From positions 36,824,501 through 36,888,500 of the forward strand of contig NC_092672.1 of assembly GCF_964355755.1 (NCBI RefSeq): DNA of 64,000 bases. Reading direction: 5' to 3'. The position numbers and the translations under genes were made by a program. Below the pieces are notes generated by a model. It was not told where the DNA came from. It saw only the letters and a list, made by a program, of their open reading frames with translations, and ran no database searches. This document shows positions 22,801-34,900 of the stretch, piece after piece (the stretch's first letter is position 1; each line of letters starts with the position of its first letter). This DNA comes from Antedon mediterranea (taxonomy: Eukaryota; Echinodermata; Crinoidea; Comatulida; Antedonidae).

Positions 22801-24748
22801 GATTTCTGTCAGGTTTGTCTAGCGCAACTTCTAAATCTTCCAAATCTCCAGAAATCTGCAATAATCTGAATTTTGATTTAGATTAAATTGCTTTAAAAAT
22901 GTGTAAATATTAGAATGTAGCAATTTATTATGGATGATTTAAAAATAAACAATTTACGCTAATCTGTGTGTTAAAAGATTACAGCAGACAAACAGTACAA
23001 AACATGGCTTATGAATCTGGGAATATAGCTGCCAAGACAGATGTTGTACAATGAAGGTGGGAATTTAGAGAAATTCTTATAGTTATGGTAAGTTTAGACA
23101 TATTATTTAGATGACTGCAAATGGTAATTTTAACCTTCAGATGGTGTTGAAATGACAATGGAGAGGGTATTGGGAAACTATTAATTTTATTTCTTAAACA
23201 TTTATTTTGATAATAATGACAACAAAAAAAACATTTGAGTAAAAAGAACAGTTATCATAGGCCTTACAGTAAAAAGTAAAACTTGTCTCACTAGGACCCA
23301 GAATTCGTGCTTACATGTAATTTGTAGTTCAACTTACAGAAAGCCAAATGGGTTTACTTCAAGTCTTGGTTGCGATGAACGGTTTGTGTATCCATCTTGA
23401 AGGCCAGCTAATTGCATCAGCAGCAGTTCTGCCTAAAAACAGAATGTTTCATTTATGTACAATCAATCAGATATATCTATATAAATGTATTTTGTATTTA
23501 TAGTATTTTGTACACAAAACTGAGGTACAGTATATCTGTGGCCAAATAAGTAAGGTGCAAAAATTCCTTTTCATTTTATTTTCATCAATATTTCAATTTG
23601 CATTTAAAATATACATATAAATTATGTTTGCTCTGAGATATACAACAACAGATAAATAAAACAAAAACAATTACAATTCAAAGGATCAAATCACTCTCAT
23701 GTAAATGACAAGCATTCAGTGCCCGAATGGCAGCTAGATAAAACCTGTTGGAAACATATTTGTACGAGAGATGATGGACATTATGCAAACATTATGTCAA
23801 ACAATAATATTCCTTTCTTTCACAATTAAGTAGAACTAGGTTTTAACTTTCAACTGTTGGATTTAAAAGCATGATACAAAGGTCAAAATATCATAGAGGA
23901 ATTCTTTGTATTTACCTGGTGAAAATATGCATCATCTGGGTTGTTCTTGATCTTATCTGACAACCATTCCATGTTAGTATTAATAAATGTTTGCAGTCGG
24001 TTGCAGTAATCAGTCTTCTCTAGGCAGTAGGATGACATGGTGTTTACCCAGTGCATATATATGGGACCGGCAGTGATGTAGCCCTCAACAAGACCCGCTG
24101 CATAGGCTTGAACATTGTCATCGTAATCTGGGTTGGTGTTCACTGTCAGATGAGACCATCTAATAGAAAAAGAAATTTAACATAACTTCCATTAATTTTA
24201 ATTCTATTTAAATTAAGAGATTGTTTTCTAAAGAATACAATAAAAACTTAATAAATAGCTTAAAATTAAATTGTGCATGTGTCGAAACAACATACAATAT
24301 AATACCAGAAATATGTAATTGTAAAACAATAACATTAAACACAATTATTAATTAATTCATAATAATTAATATAGTTAAAAAACAGTTAATATACGTCTTA
24401 TTTTATCATATTCAGGTATCCATTTTTTCAGTAAAAATAATTAATATGTATTACAGTTAGTATTTGATAAAATGGCCTATATTACACTAAACCAGGCACC
24501 TATTCTTTCAGCTACCCTCTAATCTAATCTGACAAGACCCAGTGCAACCCCAATAATGCTTACCCGGTGTTTTGTACATCATCAGTGTAGTTTGCCCATG
24601 CAGCAGCCCCAGACAACATTTCTTCCAAAATGACAAATGTACCGGTTGCATGATTATATTGTACAGAAACGAACGTACTCGGGAGAACCGCTGAACACCG
24701 AAGTATATAAGAGGCAAACAGAAATGTTAACACATATGATAAATGCAT
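19829..24748 (-). CDS. PLBD2: Phospholipase B-like 2 (lysosomal Ntn-hydrolase family)
   Basis: PLBD2-type proteins are glycosylated lysosomal proteins of the Ntn-hydrolase fold, matured by autocleavage before a catalytic Cys; the substrate is not firmly known. Eleven exons, all in phase: 24748-24564, 24159-23916, 23432-23338, 22865-22651, 22449-22355, 22197-22037, 21509-21414, 21158-21087, 20996-20844, 20518-20356 and 20002-19829; 550 residues, against 589 in human. A signal peptide is visible (about residues 1-20, ending RCSA). Family landmarks: AYAAGLVEG, IYMHWVNT, SGDLEDLEVAL, GSGSCSALIKLLPG with the predicted nucleophile C204, NNQWMVVNY, YGDWFSYD, NAIAARSDLNP and the C-terminal FKPVKVDW. 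A TTTATT (AATAAA on the minus strand) lies at 19623. PLBD2 is preferred over PLBD1 by overall sequence. Confidence 0.97.
20070..20214 (-). mobile_element. tRNA-like SINE fragment in PLBD2 intron 10
   Basis: On the minus strand it reads GGTAGCCAACTGTTAGGATA, then CCCGGGTTAAATTCCCAGCC, the spacing of tRNA A and B boxes, followed by a 3' body. It differs from the 7651-7863 SINE family. Confidence 0.55.
20575..20759. repeat. MITE copy, three internal units
   Basis: Complete copy: AGTCTACACTATCAAACT left end and AGTTTGATAGTGTAGAC right end. It carries three ATGGTAG-type internal units instead of one or two. Located in PLBD2 intron 9. Confidence 0.85.
21921..22028. repeat. MITE copy in PLBD2 intron 6
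   Basis: The left end TTGTCTACACTATCAAACTT is intact, with two internal units; the right arm is cut after GGGCACATAAATG. It ends 9 bp from the PLBD2 exon 6 border (22037). Confidence 0.75.
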
Positions 24749-25995
24749 TTTAACTGCAAAATTACCACAAAACTACCACCGTTTGTAAAGAAAACAGTGC
24801 GTAGAGTGACAAAAACAAAATGTTTACTATTGGAAGGTCAGCTGACTACCGTCAGGTGACTGAGCGCCCAGAAGTACTAATCCAATCGTACTAATAATTA
24901 CTAATTGTTATGAATACTTTGCGTATTTTGTAATCAAAATGTATTTTTATATCATTTTAGTTACTTTTCTATATTAATTGATAGTTTTGTTTATGTTTCT
25001 GTAAAATTATAGCTTGTTTTTTTGTGCTACTTCAAATTTCTCTTGATTTAGCACTCATACGACGAGTCGAAAAAGTTCGGACATCTGGTACGTGAAAAAG
25101 TGCAGCAAGTGGATTTTGGGATAGGCCATTTTGTGGAAAGGTAGAATCTTTGCGCCGGTAATTATCATTATTTAAATCTTATTTAATCTCATTTGTTAAT
25201 TTATCTATACAAAAAATAGTATTATTAAAATATTTAGATATTATTTATATAAATTTAGTATAAATAATTTTCTGTTTATACCATATATTTTGAATATTTT
25301 TACTAGGCCGACCCCACCTCTATTTCAACACAGTTCTTCCAAGTAGTAAATTCATTCTAACCGGCTATCTAAAAGGGATTGGGTAACGCCTTTTTTTCTA
25401 CAGTAGGCCTATCATTAAAAGAACTAAAGTTCCTTCTTTATTGAGGTTGTCTTGTTTTAATAATTAGTCTAAGCTCTTTTTGAACACATAATATAAATTG
25501 TGGGGGTTTTTTTTCTGAGGAAAACATGGCATTAAAATAATATTTGATACTAAATTGGGCCTAGAGGCCTAGGCCTAGCTTAGGCCTAAAACTAAACAAA
25601 ATATTTTCCTAAATTCTAGAAAAAGGGCTAGCCCTAGCCTAACCCATGTCCCCATATCTGTTAAACTACCTATTATATTTTATATATTTTTATATTAATG
25701 TACAATTTCAAATACAATTCATTCATCTCATTTATTTTGTCAATATAAATTTCAGATGCTGCTTTTTGTATTGTATTTGCTATATGCCACAATAAATAAA
25801 ACGATATGATCTAGATACAAAGCGTAGCATTTTATTAATAAAACACCAAAGTTGAATGAATATCGCAACAAAAAATTGTACATTAAAAAAGTACAGTAAA
25901 TACCTAGTTTTCATAATATGTCATTTTCTTTCTCAAAAACCACACAGGGAACAAATTTGATTTGAAAAAAAAAGAAATTCATTTGCATTGTCAAC
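24749..25995. other. Divergent PLBD2 / beta-adaptin intergenic interval
   Basis: Head-to-head starts lie 1.25 kb apart. A possible non-coding 5' exon of the adaptin gene ends near GGAAAG|GTAGAA at 25142; this is weak. The rest is AT-rich with several AGGCCTAGGCC-type words near 25560-25640. No coding region. Confidence 0.4.
24826..24860. promoter_or_regulatory. CCAAT-type box and two E-box 10-mers upstream of PLBD2
   Basis: TATTGG (CCAAT on the minus strand), then GTCAGCTGAC (24837-24846) and GTCAGGTGAC (24851-24860), 89-112 bp upstream of the PLBD2 start. They resemble, but are not identical to, the lysosomal CLEAR site GTCACGTGAC. A regulatory role is inference. Confidence 0.35.
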
Positions 25996-28900
25996 ATGTC
26001 CGATTCCAAATATTTCACGACCACCAAGAAGGGCGAGATCTTTGAGTTGAAAGCAGACTTGAACAGTGAACGCAAAGAAAAGAAGAAAGAGGCTGTCAAG
26101 AAGGTGATCGCAAGCATGACAGTCGGAAAAGATGTCAGGTACTCAGAAACCCTAATCTACAATATCAAACTAGTTTGACAAAAAATGATGTACCAAAATA
26201 TGGTGGTGATATCCCCAAATATATTGTATTGATATGACATGTCTATATATGGGCACATCACAAGTTTGATAGTGTAGATAAAGCTCTGTTTACACTATCA
26301 AACTAGTTTGACAAAAAAGGTGTGATATTCCAAATATGGTAGCATGCCAATATATGTGTACCTCCCATTTTTTTAATATTATTGGTTTATTTTAATGAAC
26401 ATTTACTCTGTAAATTGAATAATGTTTAAAAATAACAAACTTGTGCTTTTGAATATGTTACTGTTTTATTTATGAAGTGCTCATTTATTTATGTAGTGCT
26501 CTTTTCCCGGACGTTGTGAACTGCATGCAGACTGATAACCTGGAATTAAAGAAGCTTGTTTACTTGTACTTAATGAACTACGCTAAGAGTCAACCTGACA
26601 TGGCTATCATGGCTGTCAACACATTTGTCAAGGTATGATGTAGATAGTTAGATTATGATTGGTTCCCACTAGAGACGCAACGCAAGGACGCAAGAGTGGT
26701 TCGATAAATCTTAATTTCAAATCATTCGATTTTTTTAAAACGAACAAAATATATGTCTGATTTAAATTTATACATGTTACAAAATATGTTTGTAAACAAT
26801 GAAACCCATAAAATTAAGTCTTTTGCAACTTACTTATATAAAGCTTATGAAAAAAGATAAAGCTGTGTGTCCGTAAATAATATAGATTTTATTTTGTGAA
26901 ATGGGCCGGGGGCTATTGTTTATTGAAATAAGAGAAAGAACAATGGATTATCGAACTATAGCTTGTCATTATTCAACTTGCTTGCGCTGCGTCTACGTGT
27001 TGCATCTCTAGTGCGAACCAAGCTTATTGAATGTGGTGGTACATTATTGTGATGTTTGTATGGTATGTTTGACCTATGATGATAACCATTATCATTCAAA
27101 TCAAATGATGGAATAATGATCAATGATGAGGATTCTGATCAGTGAGATAATGATTTTGATAATTCCTAATCTTCCAGGATTGCGAAGACACCAATCCTCT
27201 AATCCGTGCCCTTGCCGTCAGAACTATGGGATGTATCCGAGTCGACAAAATCACTGAATACCTGTGTGAGCCGTTGCGTAAGTGTCTTAAGGATGAAGAC
27301 CCGTACGTTCAGAAGACCGCGGCTGTGTGTGTAGCAAAGCTGTACGACATCAACCCACAGCTGGTGGAAGATCAAGGGTTTACAGAACAGCTGAGAGATC
27401 TTCTCACAGCCTCAAACCCTATGGTATGTACATTTGATTCTCTGAAACCTATGGCATTTGACAACGTTCCTTTAATATTTGAATTCTGATGAAATATTCT
27501 TGTTTATATTTACAGGTTGTGGCAAATGCTGTGGCTGCATTATCAGAAATCAATGAAGCGTCACCAAATGCTTCTGGTTTAGATCTCAGCACCTCCACCA
27601 TCAACAAGCTACTTACCGCCCTCAACGAATGCACTGAGTATGTCTATGTTCAACCTAATCTTCTGCATTATGCCTTTCCTCTATTATTTATTATTGCTAT
27701 TAAAGAAATCTTAAAATGAATAAAGCTTTCCAACAACTGATGAGTTGTTGCTTGTCGCCTAGACCTAGAATTCACCAAAGCTGTATCATGGAATACAATG
27801 AGAAGGCATATCCTTATTTTACCTGCATGTCCTACCTTATATTACCTGCATGTCCTTTGTGAATTACTCAAATTGAAAGCTACAAACAAATCTGAAAATA
27901 TAGTACTCAATTCTGAAAAAGTTTGATTTCATCTATATTATTATTATCAATAATAGTAAAACTAAAGTGGATGTTATATATCTTTGTAAAGAAACACCAT
28001 AAAAATTGTTATACATTACAGAGATATAGTTTAAAGTTTTGTGCTTTTTTTCTTTAGATGGGGACAAATTTTCATCCTCGACTCACTTGCCAACTTTAAT
28101 CCTAAGGACGAGAAAGAAGCCCAGAGCATATGTGAGCGTGTCACACCGCGACTTGCTCACGCCAATGCTGCTGTCGTTTTGTCATCTGTTAAGGTAACCA
28201 TATAACTATGTAACATCAATGATTTCAATGTTTTTTTTAAAATAAATAATTTGTTTATGAAATGAGTATTTAATTGAATTTTTTTTCTGATATTTTTTTA
28301 GGTGTTGATGAAATTCATGGAATTCATGTCTACATCAAATGCTTATGTAAGCAGCCTAATCAAGAAACTATCGCCTCCTCTTGTCACATTGTTGTCAGCT
28401 GAGCCAGAGGTACAATATGTCGCCCTCAGGAACATTAATCTCATCGTCCAGAAAAGGTAATCACAATCTTACATTTTACTAGTAAAACCCCTATTAAGGG
28501 GACATCCTGAGGCCCAACATACTAGTGTCCCCTTGATAGTGATCTTCCCCGAATAAGGGTTGGCCTTGGTGTTAAAAGATATATTGCCCCATATTTATTA
28601 TCATAGGAATGTGTCCCTGTAAAATAGGGAAAATAGTACTTTGTGAATTAAAAGAACATACAGTATAGTAATAGTATCTTTATAATCATGATCATAAATT
28701 CTGTATTTGCCTATTAAAATTAATTGTTTTGAAAACTGGCATAACATATATAAATAAAACAGTAAAAATACACAGACAAATTTCACCAGCACAGATAAGC
28801 ACTAAAACAACAAAGAAAAACAACACAATTCTCTGATAAAAAGTTTATTGATTACAGACCAGAGATCCTGAAGCAAGAAATGAAGGTGTTTTTTGTGAAA

Positions 28901-31900
28901 TACAACGACCCAATTTATGTGAAGCTGGAGAAACTAGACATCATGATCCGTCTAGCAACTGAACAGAACATCGCCCAAGTCCTTGCTGAGTTGAAGGAGT
29001 ATGCTACAGAAGTCGATGTGGACTTTGTCAGGAAGTCTGTCCGTGCCATTGGACGTTGCGCCATCAAGGTTGATGTGAGTATCATTGTCATTATGTTTAT
29101 GGGATCGATAGAAGTTCTGTTTTTAACCTTGTTCAACCAGGCGAACAATATACACAAATTGGGTTTTCATATTAAAGTTGCATTGTCCCCCAAAAACATG
29201 AAAAATAAAAATTAATAAATCAGACTTTAAATAATCCATTTTGCAGTTAAAGTTATTCACTTCTGTAACAAAAAAATCCAACAAAAATAATTATTTCACT
29301 TATAAAAAGACAAACGAAATGGTTAATTTTAACCAAAAACCATTGTCTTTAAGTACTTTTTTTCCAGTAAATCTCTTTTTTTTTTCAACCCAGTTTTTGG
29401 TCAAAGTGAATAACTATTACGTGACATTAAAATGGCATATGAAAAAAACAATTTTTAGGGTACAATATGTCTTATATTTTGTGTTTGTTTTTGTAGATGT
29501 CTGCTGAGCGTTGTGTTAGTACCCTGCTGGATCTGATCCAGACAAAGGTGAATTATGTGGTACAGGAAGCCATAGTGGTGATCAAGGATATCTTCAGAAA
29601 GTATCCAAACAAATACGAGAGCATCATTGCTACCCTGTGTGAGAATCTTGACACACTGGACGAACCAGAAGCAAGGTAAATTACTAAGACTAAATGTTTT
29701 AAGTTGTCTACTTCTTGGTCTGTTTAAGTTGATGCGGTCTTACAATTGTAAATTAGCATTAAGATGGAGCTGTAGCTTGGTAGGTAACATGCTTGCCCTC
29801 CAATCCCAAGAGCCAGTGACCATAATCGCCATTCACACTTAGGCTAAAGGAAACACCCTTAAATTTAAAATAAATCTCCTATCTAAGTGAATACAATTTA
29901 AGGGAAATATCTCATTTAAGTATGATTGGTGAATACAGCCACTGGGTTGTATATAACTGTTTTTACTCCATAAGCTGGAAATAAGAGTTTGTTTACAAGC
30001 ATGATGGTTGGATTTGTATGAAATTAAAAAAAATTAACTGTTTGTTTTCAGAGCCTCAATGATCTGGATTATTGGTGAATATGCTGAACGTATTGAGAAT
30101 GCTGATGAACTACTGGAGAGCTTCCTTGAAGGCTTCCATGATGAAAACACTCAAGTTCAACTACAACTGCTTACTGCCATCGTCAAGCTGTTCTTAAAGC
30201 GCCCTCAGGATACGCAGGAGTTGGTGCAACAGGTGCTTAGTCTTGCCACACAGGTTAGTAAATGAGTTACATATTGTAGTGGAGCTGTATATTTGTGGTT
30301 AACATGCTTGCCTACCAATCCCAAGGGCCGGTGTTCAAACCAGGGTTGTAACTCTTTTTGTCTCAAATGAGACTTATAAGCATGATGAATTATAAAATAG
30401 TTATCCATATCCATCCTGTAATTGGCGAGTTGCTCAATGTTGGATGCATATGAAAATCACATTTTTTTTAAAAATATCCGCCATTATAGAACACTTTAGA
30501 TAAAGTGTAAGAATACATGAATTATCGTTTGTTTAATTTCAATTGCAGGACAGTGATAATCCTGACTTGCGTGATCGTGGCTACATATACTGGCGTTTGC
30601 TGTCTACTGACCCAGCTGCAGCCAAGGATGTCGTTCTAGCAGAGAAGCCTCTGATCTCTGAGGAGACTGATTTGATTGAACCTACACTCTTAGATGAACT
30701 TATCTGCCACATTGCTAGCCTAGCCTCAGTTTACCATAAGCCTCCAAGTGCTTTCATTGAGGGCAGGACCGCTGCAGGCTACCGCCGATCTCTACCAGCT
30801 AGAACACAGGGGTAAGAATGCGGCTTGTTACTCTATGTATACTGTATATTTGTTAAGTTTTACATTAAAGTTACGACTTGTTATTTTTTGTTTTTTTTTC
30901 TGTCCAAGGTTAACACACTGTTATATACATATTTTTTGCACACAATTGTTTTCAAATATTATTATTACTTTGTATGCCATTATGTACTAATGTTTGTGTT
31001 TCTGCTAGAAGTTCTGGATCAACATCACCCGATAGTCCTGAGGCAGCACCAGTTGCCGCGGCAGCTCCACAGCCAACCGTCATCCCACAACCTGCTGGCC
31101 AGGCTGACTTGATCGGCGACCTACTGAGCATGGACCTAGGCCCACCTCAGCCTACTCAAAGCATGACCCAGCAGCCATCAGCTGGTATGGACCTCCTTGG
31201 AGGTGGCCTAGATAGTCTGGTAAGAATGACTCATTGAGTATAATTATACAATTTCAACTACTACTTATGAAAGTAATTAGACTTATAGTGGAGCTTAATG
31301 AAAATTGCGTACAGTATTCTGTGGAAGCGATTTTGCGGGAGAAAATGTCTTAAGAATTTCAATTTTGTAAAAATTATTTTTTAGCTTGGCGGACCAGTGG
31401 CGCCTACAGCTCCGGTTCAGGCTGGCGGCGGGGGTGAGAGTCTTGGGGACATATTCAGCCTTGCAGGCCCAGGCTTGATGGCAGGAACTGTCACATCACC
31501 AAAAACAGTAAGATTTGTTTGTAAAGCTCTGTCTACACTATCAAAATTTATGTGAAAAACAAATGTGATGTGCCCATATGTGGACATGCTAGGCTCGCAC
31601 TGGCCGATCGCCAAGTCGCCATGGGCGAAAATGTTTCTGGATTGGCGAAAAATAAAACGGCTACTTTAGCCATTTTGGCGATGACATTATGATAAAATAG
31701 ATAATTAAATAATCATTTTGGCGAAAGCATAAAGTCCAACTAAAAGGTCCATTTGTCGATCTCCAAGCATTTATTTTGTTCGTTATCACGTTGTTTACTT
31801 CAAGCTCCATTTTTCGTCAACTTGTTTCGTTGTTCCAGGCGTCTCTTTGTTATTTCAAAAAGATGGATATAGCAGAGGTAGACTGCACAGAGAGACAGAC

Positions 31901-34900
31901 GTTACACGACACATGGATGATGAAGTCTACCCAAACTATCACGTGTTGTGTGCTGCACAAACGATCGACTACGTAGCCGACGGTCGGCTAATTACCGGGA
32001 TTGTCTATATTTCGATAGGGGTGTACTTTTCAGATTAAAAAGAAACATTATAGTATCTTCGATGAATGACGTCTTAATCTTATCGAAATCAAAAATGTAT
32101 GCGTTATGCATTTTAGAGTCTTCCAATTTAATGTAGTTTCATATTTTACCCTTAATAACCTTCCCTCGTGCGTCAGTGTAAACAAAACAACATGCGGGAA
32201 ATGGTAGAGTCTAACGGGAATTTAGCTAAACACACACGTGCATCTGAGCGGGGCTGGCCGCTGGAATAATAATCGGGATAAATTTCTCGCCCTGACAGAA
32301 ACGCTTCGGCGCAGCCTTACTTGAGGGATGAAAGACGTGTACAGTACTCTGTGCTTTGGCCTATATTATTTTACGTTTAACAACGATACGAGTGTTCGTT
32401 TGCTAGGAATTTTCCTCAATATTTTTAGCATACGATATACCGTTGCGTTGTTGTACATAATTTTGTAGGCCTAGGCCGGCGGTTCTGCACTTTTGCACCT
32501 CTAGAGCATACCCAATTTAAACATGACCAGCCAAGCGTAAAAAACAAAAGTAACATAGCGTTCAGGGGATTTCAGAAAACTGTAAAATGTTTCTTATTAA
32601 ATTGATAACTGTATGAATGCTGTATGATTAAAAACAATTTGAACAATTGTTTTGATCATGTAAAAAAAATACAAAAAAAAATATTTTTTTTAATCATACA
32701 GTGATTTAGGCATGGTTCTTTATCTCAATGCCTTACAAAAATGTTCAGGGAACAGTGTATAATAGACCTGTTGACATAGATAAATTGACTAAAATGTTTT
32801 TACCACTATATTTCAAAAATTTTAAATTTTGGCTATAAACCGATACATTTGGCTAAATAAAAAAATTTGACTTTAGCCATTTTGGCTATAGATAAACTGA
32901 TTTGACTAAAAAAAATATTTTGACTTTCGCCAAATGGCTAAACAAAATGAAATGTTAGTGCTACCCCAGACATGATGATGTCATATCACTACTATATTTA
33001 AGCATATCACTGCCATATTTCGGCACATCACACATTTTTTTGTCAAACTAGTTTGATAGTGTAGACAGATCCTAATACTTTCAGTAATTTAATCCAATGA
33101 AGAGATATTAATAATTGCTTGTGTTATTGAAAAGATTTTAAAGTTTTGGATGTACATTTTGTTGCTAGGTTTGGCTGTCGGCCGCTAAAGGCAAAGGACT
33201 TGAGATATCGGGATCTTTCTCAAGACGAGGGGGTCAAGTATTTATGGATATGACATTCAATAATAAAGCCATGCAACAAATGGCTGGATTTGCCATTCAA
33301 CTTAATAAAAACAGGCAAGTACTCTAGAGCTATTATGTACAGTAATTTAATTTCACATAGTAATTGAGAGGCTTTACTATTTCATCTAACATTTATATCG
33401 TGGCCTAGGTTCTAAAGAGACTACATTTTGGTTTTGCCATGACTTTTTTCTGTTTTCATTAAGCTTGGTTCCCACTAGGATGCAACACAAGTACGTAGAT
33501 GCAACCTAAAGTGATTTGAGCAATGACAAGCAACACTTTATCGCTGTTACGTCGCTGTTATCGCTGTTACGTCGCTGTTATCGCTGTTACGTCGTCGTGT
33601 TGCGTCTCTAGTGAGAACCATGAATTAGGGAAGACCTTTATTGTATAAGCAATTTATTTGTTTTCACCAATAACATCTAACTTTGTCATTAATGTTTATA
33701 TTGCAGTTTCGGTCTTACTCCGGCTGCTCAACTGAATATTCCCGGAGCCCTAATGCCCAATCAGAGCTTGGATTCGTCGTTGGCGTTGAACACAATGGGC
33801 CCGTCACAACTTATGGATCCACTGAATAATTTACAAGTTGCTGTAAAAAATAATATTGATGTATTTTACTTCAGTGCTCTTGTAAATATACATGTACTTT
33901 ATATGGAAGATGGTAATATGGGTAAGAGGAATTTTTTTACATTTTTTCGGGAAATGACACTTGTAAAAGGTGTAATTCATGTATATCCAGGAAGTGATGT
34001 GAAGGTAAAGGAAAAACCTGCGAGTCTAACTGGGCTGGAATTGCACACAAGTATGAACTCCTACAACAGCTATCATCTCCTCTAAAGAGTCCCTTTATGT
34101 CAAGATGCCACCAAACGGCACTCAATCGTCTGTCAACAATTCGGGAGTATCTATAAAGTTGGGAGGGTAGTATTGCGTTTATTAACACGTAATGAATACT
34201 AACGATGAAAGATGTTCATGTACAACTGTATTTATTAACACTTGTGTATCACATACAGCATGGTCAATCTAACCTTTGGCCTCATATGAGGGGCCATACA
34301 TGCCTTTAGCATAACAGTCGTGTAACAGGAAATGGTTTTAAGTGCTGGCCTATGTTCTCAGCATTATTAACATCTCAATTGGTTTTTTTGTTGCTTGTCA
34401 TTGATAATTTTAATGTAATTTATATTGCATTTTCATTCTGGCATATTCTGTTGTGTTTCTGTGCTGTATATATTGAAACGTGGTAAAAAAATCTGGTAAA
34501 ATGTGCTTTGTCACATTGCATGCAAATTGTTATGTTGTTGGAGATGGTGTGTGACTGTGACATTTAGAAATACAATATGTATTTATCACATATTTCACTA
34601 TATCAGCCTTATTTGCTGTAACTGATTAAATTATGCTAATTTATGCTAATAATGATATGTAATCTTGTTTTGCTTTTTATATTTAATGTTTTTTTGGATT
34701 GGAATGTTTTTTTTGCTTCTGTCTACATATTTTAGGTAAAGGTGACCCTAATGGTAAGCATAGCTAATCCCTTCTTCTCACCCTAATCCCTTCCTCTCTC
34801 CCTAATCCCTTCTTCTCTCCCTATTTTCTTCACCTCTCCCTAATTCCTTCACCTCTCCCTAATCCCTTCACCTCTCTCAATCCCCGCATTCCTCCCTAAT

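Noticed and set aside
30276-30350. tRNA gene
   Set aside because: A and B boxes are present, but there is no cloverleaf and the unit is repeated with a shared SINE body elsewhere.
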